NCBI GenBank assembly: GCA_013368325.1
Contig: JAACJK010000226.1
Span: 248,001 to 312,000 of the forward strand
From: Ephemerocybe angulata
Taxonomy: Eukaryota; Basidiomycota; Agaricomycetes; Agaricales; Psathyrellaceae
DNA length: 64,000 nucleotides
Direction: 5' to 3'
The notes below the pieces were generated by a model. It made no database searches. It was not told the DNA's origin and saw only the letters and a list, made by a program, of their open reading frames with translations. Both the position numbers and the translations under genes were made by a program. The stretch's first letter is position 1, and each line of letters starts with the position of its first letter. Shown here in pieces: positions 23,853-36,067 of this stretch.

Positions 23853-24697
23853 ATGGCTGCTGGTAACCAGGATACTTTTCTAGAATCGAATGTGTCCGCA
23901 TCCGGTATTATGAAGTTGCGGAGCATGCTCAACGACATCCGCCAACACGCCGACTTCGCCCACCGACATAGGGAACGCCTTGTCGCCGCAGATATAGCCT
24001 TTCTCGCTCACGGAGCGTCCGCTCGGGACGGTCACATTGGGGATGACAAGTTTCATGCCGCCTTCGAGAATTTTCGTGAAGGGACGCCTGATGAAGGGAT
24101 TCGAGAGCTCTTGAAGCTAAAGATGAGACGTCTTGTGCTCGACCAGGTAAAACGCATTCCCTCATGGTCATCAGTGCAAAACGTTGACAAGTATCAACAA
24201 TCACGCAGGCTGCCGCGCTCGACCAGGCTACGGGAGGTACCACCCTGGTCATACACATGCCTGGAGCACTACCTCCAGGCAGTCCTAGTCGTCCTGAGTA
24301 CATAAAGGCCTACGTATATGTTTCAAAGGCCGTGCTCATGGAAATCGAGTCGAAAGGATTACCCAACCCGGTGCCTGGCATAGTCCAATCGGTCATAAAA
24401 GATCTTGGGGTACCTACCGCAACCCGATTCGACCGCGCCAGACAGAAGGTTTGGAAGACCATAAGGCGTATGAAGTTGCCAACACCACGATCTCTCCCTA
24501 GAATCGAAGGCATGCCAATGCCTATCCCGGATGGATCCTCCAGGTACCTATTTTACGGCCAGGAAGAGGCCTTTTTTCAGGATCTCGCGTTATATATCGC
24601 GCCTGCCGAGCAGGACAAGGGTGAAGGTGACGAAGGCTCTTACAACGCGCATCTCCGAAGCGTTTCGTCCACCACTTTGGCTTCGGACGTAGATTGA
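23853..24697 (+). CDS. Hypothetical helical protein
   Basis: Two exons (23853-24146 and 24209-24697; the intron 24147-24208 has a gtaaaa donor and a cacgcag acceptor) give 260 residues. The first half is predicted helical (SGIMKLRSMLNDIRQHADFA..HRHRERLVAADIAF). The second half has a Pro/Gly-rich link, then VSKAVLMEIESKGLP and RFDRARQKVWKTIRRM. No domain is recognised. The ATG at 23853 is the first in frame and the phase is preserved across the intron. The C-terminus ends in a Ser/Asp-rich stretch. Confidence 0.6.
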
Positions 24698-25218
24698 AGT
24701 ATACCTGACTACTTGTTACAGTACTATGACGAACATTGACATGATTATGGTGCTTTTCGTATGCTTGGCCGGTCACCTGTTGAGATTCTAACGGCTGGAG
24801 GTGCGATGCGTGATTGATGCTGAGAATCTTCCCGTTTGCGATATGTCTTCCTTCAGTCTGTCGAGTTAGAGCGCCCAGTGAACATGATTTGCTTTGGCGG
24901 AGTCGAAGGGCGGCTCCGGTACGCTTGCAGTGCTAATTCACACAGAGATGGTCCTTGTCCTTCGAGAGAAGAGCGTCATAGATTCGCATCATTGACGAGT
25001 TTGATTGATATGTACTGCTGATTGGATGGATCTACTGTAAGGTTTCTCACTCTCTAGTAGAAAATTCATTACCATAAAAAGAAGCGTGAAACGTCCAGGC
25101 CGAGTCCAGGCGGAGGTCAGACGACTTAGACTTTTTTTGACGTGAGAAGCTATCAATTAAAATGGGCCCTGGTCACCGGTCACCCTTAGAAACGGTACGA
25201 TGTACAGGCGGTGCTCGC

Positions 25219-26488
25219 TCAGTCTACATATCGAAAATGGGCAGATATCAACCGTCTGCCAGGTCGTGGTGGAACGCCGATAAACCTGGAGGTGGAAAAC
25301 TGAACTCCAAATATCCTATCCCATATGGCAGACTCGGACGAGAAGTCCAGCAATGTGTGCTGGAAGGTGCCCGAATTGCTGAGTTCGAAAAGGTTACGTC
25401 CTATGCCAATACGAACCAGGCGCCGGTGCCTGGCAGCAACAATTTCTAACTGGTTGTCCATAGCAAGCCGCGTAAGACCTTCGTATTCTCCATGCTGATG
25501 GGCGAGCGCGCGTTTCGGCACTCTGCATGCATATCTTCTATTTAGAACGATGTTTCTCATGCGCCGAAATAGCGGGTTGGTTGCACCAATGAGATGAAGA
25601 ACCTCCTGTGCAGAAGTCAAATACATGTCCGTGACAGGAGGAGAAGTAGTGGCGGACCTTCACCACCAATGAAGCTTTATCGAAAGCGAGGTTTTGAATG
25701 TTTGGAAAGGCGTGGGACAAGATGGGGAGGGCGAGGCACGTATCTATTGCCCCGTCGAGCCGAATGCTCAAGGTTTCCAGAGAAAGGCCGAGCTGATTTC
25801 CTTCTGCGATCGATATCACTTCTGCGAACTCTTCGTGATTTAGAGGCTTGTGCATTTCCAGCTCCGAAAGGTGTCGGTAGGCGCCTATGCTCCCAATTTT
25901 GGTGGGTCCGGTAACTCGGAGGTAGTGCAAATTTGGAAGTGTTAAATGTGAAAATGGGTCAATACTCATAGAGATGTCCCGTATGACAGCAGCGGGATGC
26001 TCGGCTTTCCGCGTCAGTCCAGAGCGCTTCATGCAATCTATCAAGTGGGCGCATCCCGCGTGGTCTATATTCAGCCACAGAGTCTGGAGGTTGGTCGTCC
26101 TGTGAAGCACCTCGCATAACAAGGAGGATAACAAGAAAACTTCGCAGTCATACCATCCTCTATACCATATCCGCAAAATTTTTAGCAGACAGCGCTTCGA
26201 TGTGTTGGACCCTGAGAGGAGATTGGAGAGTTGCTTTCGTCCTACGGTTCCTTCTATGATGATCGTCTTGTATCGTACGTCTTCGGCAACTAGGGCCATA
26301 TAACGACATGCTAGCATGAAGGACGTGAGATCGGCCGGTGTATGGAACAGGTATTGAGCGATCTCGTCGAGAGTTTCGAATGCCAAGAATTGAATTCCAG
26401 TTTTCGGTTTTGCCACCGGGTTTCGCTCCGACGAAGAGGTCAGGGTTGGCGATTGTGGCTGCATTCTTGCGTGGATACGAGCGTTCAC
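25219..26488 (-). CDS. F-box-like protein
   Basis: Read from an ATG at 26488. The N-terminal part has an F-box-like segment, FLAFETLDEIAQYLFHTPAD then LTSFMLACRYM (about 26290-26400), in which a hydrophobic helix is followed by a Leu-x-x-h-x-x-x-C-R pattern. The rest has leucine-rich lines such as LPNLHYLRVTG and LGLSLETLSIRLDG. One intron (about 25618-25680, gtggtgaag donor, tgcacag acceptor) joins ASL to EVLHLIGATN in frame, and the gene ends at 25219. In the family such proteins are substrate receptors of SCF ubiquitin ligases; the substrate is unknown. Agaricomycetes have large F-box families. The preceding gap, 24698-25218, shows no gene. Confidence 0.65.
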
Positions 26489-27120
26489 GAAGGTCAGTGG
26501 AAATTTGAAGTGAGAAAGATGATGTCCACCCTTTTATTGTTTCACTCACGGGCGCTTAAAGATCTCATCGCGCGCCTTCGGCGTCTGGATCGTATTAGAG
26601 GTCCGGTCATTGAGATCGCAGGATTTAAGGTACGTAGCCATGCGAGCCATGCATGCGCTGTTTGATAGTATGGTGACGAAGACCTAGATGAGCATCTGGA
26701 TGCGGTCTCCTGGAAGCTCCGATCGGGCCAATGTCGACTACTTTGATCGGTCTTGATGTCATGTGCAAGGCAAGTCGCCCGTTTAGATCGTTTGCCTTGG
26801 ACCTCGATATCCAATCAAATAGGATGCTACGAGGTCGACAGGGGCGAAATTAGCACAACGATGGCATCTAGATCCAGGTATACCAGGGAGCGACACTAAC
26901 GCCAGCGGAAAACCTTTCGCATGAACGTGGGCAGCGAACCAGCATTGCTGCGACTCCGAGCTGGGATTAGGGAGGTAGAGTCGATCATTTCGGTCAGGCG
27001 ACATCTTGAGTTTATTACATAGCACCAAATTACAGCTGTTCAAAGGATATAAAGGGAGTGATATGAGTCGTATGTTTTCATGCTTCAATCCTACGAACGA
27101 CTCATTCAGCAGCTAAGAAT
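26489..27120. other. Intergenic, no clear gene
   Basis: A 101-codon minus-strand frame (26783-27088, starting at an ATG) has no recognisable features. The region probably holds the divergent promoters of the genes on either side. Confidence 0.35.
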
Positions 27121-28060
27121 ATGGAGAATGAAGCTTCTAGAGGCTCTCACCAAGGGGAACATGCCATTTCCAACACCATCAATCTCCAGACTGCTTGCTA
27201 TGGCGTTAACCTACCACTAAGGTACCTTTCTCGACGTTCAGAGAATTTGAGGGGCTTCAAGTATTCATGTCGAACTTTTTGTTGTCAGGGTTATCAGGAG
27301 TCTACGCCAACGCACCCTCTCTGAAGAAGCGACGCACGAAGATACAAGTGGATCAGTCGAACTGTCATCGGTCAGTACAATGCGCGACCGTGGGGGGAAA
27401 GGAACTGAACTCACAATGTTGCGAATAAAGGAAGGGAAAATCGATCTCTCGGACTCCGAGTGTAAGTCTGAATGCAGAGGGCGCTCTACTTAGAGCTTAC
27501 ACTCCTTTAGCCGACTCCGATGAGCCTCCCCCACTCAGCGATGGGACCGGTAGCGGGAGCGACGACAGTTGCAGCTGCGATGAAGCTGATTCTTGCCATT
27601 GTGGTGACAGTGACAGCGACGGAAGCAGCTCTTCTTACTACCCTAGCGATGACGCTATGTCAGATGTCCGTTCCGACGAGGGCGAGTCCGGTTATGAGTC
27701 GGAGGATTCGTCGATGTTCGGTGTGGAGTCGGATGAGGATAGTTCAGGCTCTTCTAGCTCGGGTGAGGAAGAGTCTGTCGATGGCCCGGTCCTCGACTTC
27801 CCCCCCATCGTCGCCTATCCAGACAATCTGGTAGCAGCAGTGCCCGTCTATGCACGTGCAGGTCCAGTCTATGGTAAGTGTCCTCCGTTACTGCGTCGAA
27901 AATCTGCATGGCGACTTACTTTGCTTCGATGTTCTTCTACACAGCTGAGAGGTTCATGGCAGCTGTGCTCCCTCGCCGATATACCTATACAGATACACGG
28001 CGCCACGATTCTCGTCGTCGTTGGAGGCCTTTGGAAAGTTCCACTGAGCGTGCGGAGTGA
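27121..28060 (+). CDS. Acidic Ser/Asp/Glu-rich hypothetical protein
   Basis: A plausible exon chain starts at the ATG at 27121 (MENEASRGSHQG), skips an intron ending ttgttgtcag near 27289, and reads LSGVYANAPSLKKRRTKIQ (a nuclear-signal-like KKRR). After another intron it reads DLSDSE, then a very acidic exon (27512-27872: SDSDEPPPLSD...GYESEDSSMFGVESDED). The last exon is AERFMAAVLPRRYTYTD, ending at 28060. The junctions tcc gag t|cc gac and tctatg|gtaagt keep the frame. Acidic Ser-rich, probably disordered; possibly nuclear. No family is recognised. Confidence 0.45.
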
Positions 28061-29459
28061 AGAATACTGTTTTGAAGTGTTGCTGGGAGACCTTTACACC
28101 TTTTCAGTAGTAATGTATTGTATACGCGGGGCTGTCGCTGCGATATGTTCATGGATATACACACGTTTGGGAACTGAAATCACATCTCTCTTTTCTGAAT
28201 GGTCCAATGCAAAGCAGGGATGCAACGATCCATGTAGCTTGTCCTCTACCGAGGACTAACCAGAGCAAATCTGTTGCTGTCATGAGTTAACTATTATTTC
28301 AATACAGTATCGCAAAGTGCTTAGCTGTACGAATGTTGGAAGGTGACCCAGCCGAATCGTGGTCACGGCGCGAGTCATAGTCAGGCATTCTTGAGGTTAC
28401 TTCGGTCATCCGTTTGCATAAGAAATTAAAAAGAATGGACTTTAAATGTCGAAGACAACGATGCAGACGCCAGTTGAAAGGGAAAGAGAGAGGTTCCGTG
28501 TGGTGCCGGCCCGAACAATTCTCGACATTATCGTGCCCACTGGGACGTTCTGATGGCATTCTCGTCTTGTACTAGCACCGTCGTCGCACCTCTTGCCTTC
28601 TTGGCTCCTCTGAAACCCTCTTCAAAAGCTGAAAGGAGCGACAGTGGATTGTATCTCCAAAACTCTTTCACAGGAGGCAGGTCTGCGTCTGGGAGACCGA
28701 AACTCGAGGACTGTTGTGGAGGTTAGAATGGGTCGTCGGGTTGGGTAGAAAGCAAACGACGTCTGGTCTTCACCAAAGGTACAATTAGCTCGCCTCCTCT
28801 CCGATAGCTCTAACAGGTACGATTCATCTCAATATAGTTCAGCCATTGAACTACCGTACCAACTTCGCCCAACCCACCGACCTCCCCTTCCACGTACATA
28901 TTGGATATGCTCTGTCAGGGGACGGGCTGGTGGATGTCTTGGATAGAGAACGGCTGGGGAAACAGGAAAGAAGGAAACGAGTGGGAGGACTGGTGTCTGA
29001 ACCGAGGGGAATGCACAGGATCGCCGGAGAAAGATGGGGGGACATCGCAAAGCATGCTGGGTTCAACAAAGCATTCTAGGCTCAACAGAGGACTACCCGT
29101 CCCGAATGGCAACAACAAGGAACGTCTTTCGAGATGTCGTCTGCCATCGACCTGTGAAACGGATAATCCATCCATTCACTCGGGTATCCTCGCATTGTTC
29201 GACATCAGCTCCGTCCTCTGGGCTCTGGATTGCCAATGACTTACTAGGTCGATGCCCTTTGAATCATATGTTGATGAAGATAGCTCGTATGAGAGCGGGC
29301 TGGAAGGAAGCTACAGACGAGAACGAAGAGGGAAAGGACAATGGGAGTATACCGAGAGGATGGCCACCTGGACGACCGAAGGGATGGTTGGAGTGACAGC
29401 ATACCCGACGCTTTCGACTCAGTGGGCACACACAAGGCCAGAAGTACCATGTATTCAGT
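28061..29459. other. Intergenic, 1.4 kb without a recognised gene
   Basis: Several overlapping open frames of 70-112 codons occur between 28829 and 29400 on both strands. None shows a domain, a repeat or an exon chain. It borders the palindromic repeat cluster that begins near 29465. Confidence 0.35.
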
Positions 29460-29464
29460 GAAAA

Positions 29465-29980
29465 TATATGGAAAACATGGTAAAAACACTTGGTCGTGTT
29501 TCCGGCGAAACTGTAAGGGAAACATGCCAACAGGATGTTTCCAAGCGAAAACATTTTGGAAAGACCCTGAAAACATGCAATCGACAAAGACCGCGGACGT
29601 TTTCACCATGTCTACTCGCGAAAACGTCCGTTAAACATGCAAAGTACATGTTTCCCGAATACTTCCCCCGGGAAACATTGTGAAAACATTTGTGGCGGGT
29701 TGGGTGGACGGACAAAGGGCTGAGCCACAGCATGTTTTCACCATGTTTACCGGAGGAAATATTCGGGAAACATGCCACTGGAATGTTTCTTGAATGTTTC
29801 CGAGAGGAAACATGCTAAAATCCTTTGACCCCTTTGTCCATCGCATGTTTTCAAAGTATTTCCCATCGAAAACACGCAGCTCGAGTGATTCCCGCATATT
29901 TTGCAAGTAAACATGGAGAAAGAATATCAATTGTTTTCAGCATGTTTTCAATACATCTTCGTTGGAAACATGGTAGATCT
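29465..29980. repeat. Cluster of gaaacatg / catgtttc inverted words
   Basis: About 20 copies of the word (g)gaaa(a)catg or its reverse complement catg(t)tttc(c) lie in about 515 bases, in both orientations, often 15-25 bases apart (for example near 29473, 29520, 29536, 29571, 29633, 29649, 29732, 29743, 29767, 29783, 29793, 29808, 29844, 29909, 29941 and 29964). Translations give repeated Gly-Lys-His-Gly-Glu-Asn-Met or Phe-Pro-x-x-Phe words on either strand. The spacing is not constant, so this is not a simple minisatellite. It could be a decayed satellite or a set of protein-binding sites. Confidence 0.75.
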
Positions 29981-30117
29981 GGCCCTGTGACAGCTCATTC
30001 TGAGATATCAGCAGTTGTATCTCAACACAGGACATGCCATCGATCCCTGGATTGCGCCTCTCCTTCTCGTTCTCGCTATTCGGCATAGAGAGCCATGGTG
30101 GTAGCTCCATAGAGGGG

Positions 30118-30740
30118 CCGACAGGTGTTTCAGGCATAGGTACGCCACTCCTTTGTGCACGATCCTGGCTAGGGTACTATTCCAATACCTGGGTGGTCCG
30201 GTGCGTCTCCTGCAGTCCACACCGAAGTTGATTCATTCGTCTCTAGGACCCCCCGATGATACTTCCTTCCACCACCCCCATGGCCGACTTCTATCCTGCT
30301 CGGGCACCTCCTGATCCGCGTCGTCGGTTTCCGCGAAGATGTAGCCGTCTAGAAAGCGATTCGCGGCACCATACGAGACCCGCCCACTCCTTCGGTCGCA
30401 CTACTCCCGCTTTTTGCAAGTCAGTTCGGACCGACAGGGGTTTCAGGCATATAATGCCACTCTTTTGTGTACGATCCTGGCTAGGGTACGATTCCAGTAC
30501 TTGGGTGGTCTGGTCTGTCTCCTGCTGTCCACACCAAAGCTGATTCATCCGTCTCTAGGACCCCTGGATGATCCTTCCTTCCACAACTCCCATAGTCGAC
30601 TTCGATCCTGCTCGGGCTCCTCCCTATCCGCGTCGTTGACTTTCGCGAAGGTGTGGCCGACTAGAAAGTGATTCCCGGCATCGTATGAGACCTGCCCACT
30701 CCTTCGGTCGCATCACCCCCGCTTTTTGGCAAGTGTGTGC
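30118..30740. repeat. Two-copy direct tandem repeat, 313-base unit
   Basis: Copy 1 runs 30118-30430 and copy 2 starts at 30431. Both begin ccgacagg, contain cacgatcctggctagggta or its variant, gattcat.cgtctctaggacc and tcctgctcgggc, and end with ccactccttcggtcgca and ccgctttttg. The copies differ by scattered substitutions and a few single-base indels. One plus-strand frame is open in copy 2 (ARVRFQYLGGLVCLL..) but has stops in copy 1, so the repeat is probably not coding now. Confidence 0.88.
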
Positions 30741-32373
30741 CGTTCTCCGGCTGCGTCGTTGAACTGTGTCTCAGGTGCGTCACATTTCCTTGTGAAAGAA
30801 AGAGATCGGTCTGATGAAAGGGATAGGTCGAGCTTGTCGCATAAACCACTACAATCGCGCCGCATATCATACCCTTTGGCGAGTGGAGGTCTGTGCGGGA
30901 GTTCGTTGCGACCGATGCACCTCTTCTATGGTGGTCATCACATAGAGGCATCCTCGAGATGTAGCATCCAAGTACGGGCGTGTCGAAGAAGTACGTGGAT
31001 CCAGTACTGTATTTTCCTAGACTGAGCATTGAGGTGCTTTCCACAGACAGGAGTGCAGTTCGAGACCAGTGGTCGATCTCGATTCCAGAGAGTCTATCAG
31101 TGACAGAATCTGACCATGGTCGAATAGACCAACCAGAGACGACCATCCGGAAAACGCATCCCTCGTCGAAGACCGACTGGAAAGGAATCCAAATCCTCTC
31201 TAGGAAAAGGAATCAAACGCGATTACCAGGGCAACTTGAGAACGGGCTGTCGGGCAAGTTGAGTGGTGGTGGGGCCGTCGGCGAGAGACAACATATTCGG
31301 AGTCCAGGCGATGGTACACAGAAACTTGCGAAGGCTCGACAGAACGACGGCGACGTGTTGCTCTTCTGAGAAGCATTGTTTTGGAGGTTCTCTAGAACCA
31401 TGCTTTTATGCGTTTCAGCGCTTGTACGATGGCTCTGTCGCGGTATTATTCGTCTTCTTCTGTTTCATCGGGAATGAAGGTATGCAGGCTCAGTGCAGCT
31501 AAGCCATTTGCCAATGCTGAAATCTCCTAGGCCTCGAGGTAGTCCTCAGCCAGGACAGTCCCTTGTCCTGATGTGGCCTTCAAGGACACGGATGTTGAGG
31601 TATCGCGCGGTTTAGGACGACTTGCACTTCGTCTTCTTGGTTCATGTCCGTCGACCTATAATTCAAGTTGAGTTTTTTCACTCTGGAAAGTACAGTCTGG
31701 AGCTTACTCTGAGTTTGAACAGCTATGCGTGTACCAGGTCGTTAGAACCGGCCGTGTATTTCGATACTCTAGATCTAAAGGTGAGAATGTAAGCAATAAC
31801 TGAGTACAACGGGGAACAGTAAGCCGAGATAGGACATAGCCATTCTAATTCAATACCACGTTTTGTAGAGCGGTTTCATCTTCAAGGTTCGTACCTATGC
31901 TCAGCTTCGTTCGGTTTCGGACGACCGTGTTGACCGCTATTCCCGCGACAGGTACGATCCCTTGAGCTGTACGTTCCTTTCCTCATCGATTTGTGGCCCA
32001 TTGTCGGTCTGCTTGGCGAGACCTCGTTGCTCGTGAAGATGGTTCGACCGGTTCCCGAAACCGTTCTTTCAGATGGGAACTATGTCCCCATCGCCGTAGA
32101 GTGAGTGCCTTCGACGGTCTTCAAACCAGAGATAGAATGCTTACTGGGGCTGTAACGAAGGTAGTGCTCGAACCGTCGTCTCATTCTCCAAGAATAAAAG
32201 GGGGGCTCGAGAGATCCACAGCGTCTTCCTGTTGTCCTCGAGCAAATGTCATCTCTTCTTCACGCGCAAATTTCTATCGTCCTGTGTAAGAAGCTTTCCA
32301 AGCCGGGCTCAAACTAGACTTTCCATGGAGAACGAGTCATGACGTGGGCACATCTGGTGGTGGAACCGGAAAG
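30741..32373. other. Intergenic with possible exon relics
   Basis: No complete gene is recognised. A plus-strand segment at about 31952-32102 reads VRSLELYVPFLIDLWPIVGL and onwards, looks protein-like, and is flanked by an acceptor-like cgacag and a gtgagt-like donor. A 129-codon open frame (30980-31369) has no recognisable features. I could not link these into a gene. Confidence 0.35.
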
Positions 32374-34215
32374 ATGAAAGGCTTTGAAGATCGTCTGAAG
32401 ACGAAGGATAGGCACACGGATGAGAGGCTGCAAAGGGAGAGGGAGCAAGGAGAAACTGCCCTTTATAGGTCTGTCAATTTAGGCTCTTTTAGCCTATGGC
32501 CCTCGAATCGGCTGTTAATCTTGGATACGTCCCCACCCCAGTTTTTGGCTCCAAATGTCGATCAAATTTGGTCCATCATCCCGTTTGTTTTGACTCGGAG
32601 ACAGCTGCGCCTTCTTGATTCCTCCCTCTCACCTTCTCCTCCCTATCTACGCCTCTTGAGACTGCCTGTCCCTCCTCTCGATTATCTGGCTCAGCTAGAA
32701 GCGTTTCGATGGACGTGCAAAGAACCACACGAGAAGGTGAGCCTAAAGGAGCCCTATTCAGTGCCTAGTGTTCACATTCCCCCCAAGCCATCGTAGCATA
32801 TCTTGAGGCGTCTCTCTATCTTCTAGAGCGCCATCCAGACAAATGGAGCCGCAAATTCCGTGCTCAAGCCACCATGAGGACCACCTTCGTGTGGTTTTAT
32901 CTCAAAGCAAAATACTCCATGAATACGTCCCGCAGCACGACATCTAGTAGGATTTTCAGGGAGGTCCGCAGAATGAAAGAAGAGGGGCTGGTGACAGAAC
33001 CCAACGAAGAGGACCATTCCCTTCCGAGCACGGTTGCGAATGATCCAACCGACCGACACGCGACAGAGTCCACCGCAAGCTGCTATAGAGTCGCCTACTG
33101 GTTCGAATACGATTCGTTCCAAGACAGGTTCAGAGTTCAGGGCGCACCCCCTCCCTACACCCACCTGGTCAAAGTCAGCCAATCCTGTTCTCCGCTACAT
33201 TACATCCCCCTCTCGCCAACCTTCGTCAATGTGAAGCTTTTCGGAGACCTGTTCGGAACAGGTCATTTCGAGGTCACTACTCCGTGGGCACACGCCCGAG
33301 AAGGAACAGCACGCTTGCTCCATAGTCAAGGGCATGTGCTTAGGAAAGGGAATGTAACCGCCAACATGATAGGAGAGAGATACGAAAAAGCGACGGTGTG
33401 TCGTTTACCTCCAGGTTTTTTCGTGGGTCTGGGGATTAGCGATCTGCAAGGTAAGCAGCCTCACCACACATGCCATCGGTTCGACTCCCAGAGCTGATTC
33501 TTTTTTTTTCGTGTACGTCACAGGTGCTACAATAACGGTAGACCTAGACCTGAACGATCACGGCGCTTTCCTCATGAAAGCGCTCAACACAGTACTTCCT
33601 CAAGTCCAACCGGTCACTCATTTGCTTTTGACCTTCCGGTTCCCTGAAAATCTCGAAACCTTGAGAAGAAGTTTCATTACTGGAATTCAAACGACCGCCG
33701 ACGGCATCGAATTCGTATATGTCGGACGCGAGCTGGAGGATCCACCCGAGGTGCCAGCATTCATCAACGAGGACAATTTCAGCTTCCCTGACCTCACGTT
33801 CGTTGAACCGGCCGAGTCTTATACCTCCCAGCCCGCGATTCAGGAAGTACCTTACGTGACGACTTTCGATATATACGAAACGGGGACAAATGGCACCAAC
33901 GACAGCTACACCACCATGGCCGGTTGTTCAGCCGTAGGTCCCCAAACCTTCGCGGTCACAGTCGGGAGCGCGCCTTCCCGTCCTTACTATCAAGGGTTTA
34001 CGCAAGATCAATCAAGATTTCAACTTCGTCCCCAATCGATTCAGCAACAGTTTGTACAGTCTCCAAATGCTTGTTTCAGTAACCGACAGAATATCCCTTC
34101 ACTGTTCAGCTCACGCCCTACGCCGACTTGTCCGTATGATTTATGGTATTCTGCGGATTCGCTGCAGGTCAGCGAATGTCTAGGTCATAGCTTTATTTCT
34201 AGAGTCCTTGATTAG
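32374..34215 (+). CDS. Hypothetical protein with basic helical N-terminal half
   Basis: Exon 1 from an ATG at 32374 ends near FRWTCKEPHEK (32736). The next exon reads IVAYLEASLYLLERHPDKW then FRAQATMRTTFVWFYLKAKY and runs to ISDLQ (33451). An intron of about 70 bases (33452-33523, gtaagc donor, gtcacag acceptor) leads to the last exon, which begins GATITVDLDLNDHGAFLMKA and stops at 34215. The 32736 junction is uncertain: the only in-frame acceptor I find gives a 32-base intron, so there may be an error or another start. The basic helical middle could bind nucleic acid, and the Gln/Ser/Pro-rich tail resembles activation regions. I do not recognise the family, and the function is not known. Confidence 0.5.
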
Positions 34216-34453
34216 GCACATATTCGCCTTCAATATTATGAGCATCTGTTGAAGTATTTGTCACTCGGTGGCACAGTGAGGCTCGCGTGAGTCCCCCAGA
34301 TGGTACCATCCCACACCGGAGAAGCACGTCAGGAACACCAAATAGCGGCATGAGATGATCAGGAGAGTGTATACGGACTAACGAATGTTACTATACAATA
34401 ACGCCTAGAGAAAGAAACAACATGATAGCTAGTGCGCAATCGTCCTTGAAGAA

Positions 34454-35740
34454 TTAATTCCACAAATACCAAGGAAAATAATACCAGTAATCCCATTCCT
34501 CTGGTTCAAATATGCCCATATGATACTTCTTCACATCCTTCTTCGTCTCGACCTCATCTGAGCCTGAGTCAGGCAACCAACTGACTTCAAACCCAATATC
34601 TTCTGCACGACACCTAGCATATATAGAATGCTCTGTATGTTTCTTCATAAAACGAGAGTCATCACCTTCAGCAGACGGTCAGTTGTTGGAAAGCGAGGGA
34701 AAGTATCGGAGGGCTTACTCACCTTCGTGAGGAAGTACCCAGCAGTACTGATCCTTGACGAATCGCTTGCCGAGGGTTAGTTCTGGATTGAGTGATTCCA
34801 AGTCGAAGCGAAACCCCCTAGCTTCGTACTTTGCTTTCCAAGCAGGATTCCAGTCGTCTCCCAAGTCTACGCGAGTAGAAGGATAGGAAATGCGTTTCGC
34901 AAATGTAGGCTGGGGGAAGATTGAGACTGTCTCATCGTGACAGATATAGTTCATAACGGCCGCTAAAAACGACATCAGTATTTGAACGTTCATAAGAATT
35001 GAACGTGGCTCACTAGAATGATAAGAAAATAGTATGTGCTGAATCGGATTCTGCACCACGACTACAACCTGAACCTTCAGACGGTCCACGCCCTGGAGGG
35101 TACGGCACAACTTTTTTTCGAAGTCGAAGATTTCGACTATACCATGTTTGCCTCCTCCTTTACAAAACTGGGTGGTGCTTGAGAGCGCGCAAACGTCCGC
35201 CAGTAATGGGTAGTCTTCCTTCCTACCGGGCTTCCTTTGGACCCTCGTGTATCCCTCGTCTTCCAGATAGTTGACCAAGGAGAGTACCCCGCCCACCCTA
35301 GTGAGGATATCTAAATCTGACGAGATTGCCGGCTCCATTCTGTCGAGAAAACGTATCACCTGGGATCCCGACACAATCGCTCCAGTAAAGCCCAAAATGC
35401 ATCTAAACTGCAGAGACTCGTGAAACCACGTTGAAAGGAAGTCGTCTACTCTCCAGACCATATCCTTGTAAATGTTGGTCAATTCTTTTAGAAGAGACGA
35501 GGATGATGCAAGCTGCATCAGGTCCGAAACTGCCATGCTGTCGAACAGAACCATGCGCTGAGAAGGCTTCATGGTTAGCACGAAGCATTCGAAAGGAGAC
35601 AATCGATCAGTACGAAAGGCCATGGAGGGAGGTAAGATATTTTCCAGAGGGTCCCCGTTAAGCGCCCCTCTTATAAGCGCCGCGGAAGCTCGGTGATTGA
35701 CGTAATAACCCCATAAAGAAATATAGCCAAATCCGTCCAA
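34454..35740 (-). CDS. Nucleotidyltransferase-like family protein, member 2
   Basis: Exon 34723-35740+ joins in frame to exon 34454-34665 across intron 34666-34722. The open frame begins at a TTG and is open further upstream, so the true start is probably in an upstream exon. After an F-box-like stretch (LFDSMAVSDLMQLASSSSLL) comes TGAIVSGSQVIRFLDRM...SSDLDILT. This is the best-preserved G-S...D-L-D core of the four members, the pattern of minimal nucleotidyltransferases. Later come VMNYICHDETVSIFPQPTF and GKRFVKDQYCWVLPHE. The last exon is acidic/aromatic (EPEEWDYWYYFPWYLWN). Related genes are at 20076, 37949 and 60566. If active it could transfer a nucleotide to a protein or small molecule, but this is inferred from the motif only. 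Confidence 0.65.
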
Positions 35741-36067
35741 GTGACTCGCTCCCTTGAACTGGTGCCGATACCACGTCTAATCACTAGGTTCACCATCATG
35801 ATCTGGCTGCTTCAGTACTCTTATACCTCCACTTCGACATTGACACCACCGATGTCCACATGCGTGCTCGCTACAGCCTTCGATAGAGGGAGACAGCACA
35901 CTGGGTGTTGGATGGTACCATCTGGGGGACTCATGCGAGCCTCACCGTTCCACGACACTTCTAACCTAATACAGGCCCAAAATTACCTATAAAAGCCTCT
36001 TCACGCAATCTCTCCGACCATTCCTTCAACTGATAGGTTTCAAGAGTCAGCGAACCCGCATTTCGAA
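35741..36067. other. Divergent promoter region
   Basis: It lies between a minus-strand and a plus-strand gene. The words ctcttatacc and tgggttagtc-like TATA-type sequences are unremarkable. An upstream exon of member 2 may lie here, because an acceptor-like atcggcaccag sits just before its open frame on the minus strand (about 35760). Confidence 0.35.

Noticed and set aside
28829..29400. Group of overlapping 70-120-codon frames
   Set aside because: No domain, exon chain or codon signal favours any of them.
33478..33510. ggttcgactccc followed by a run of T, like a tRNA B box and Pol III terminator
   Set aside because: It lies in a predicted intron and no A box or cloverleaf can be drawn upstream.
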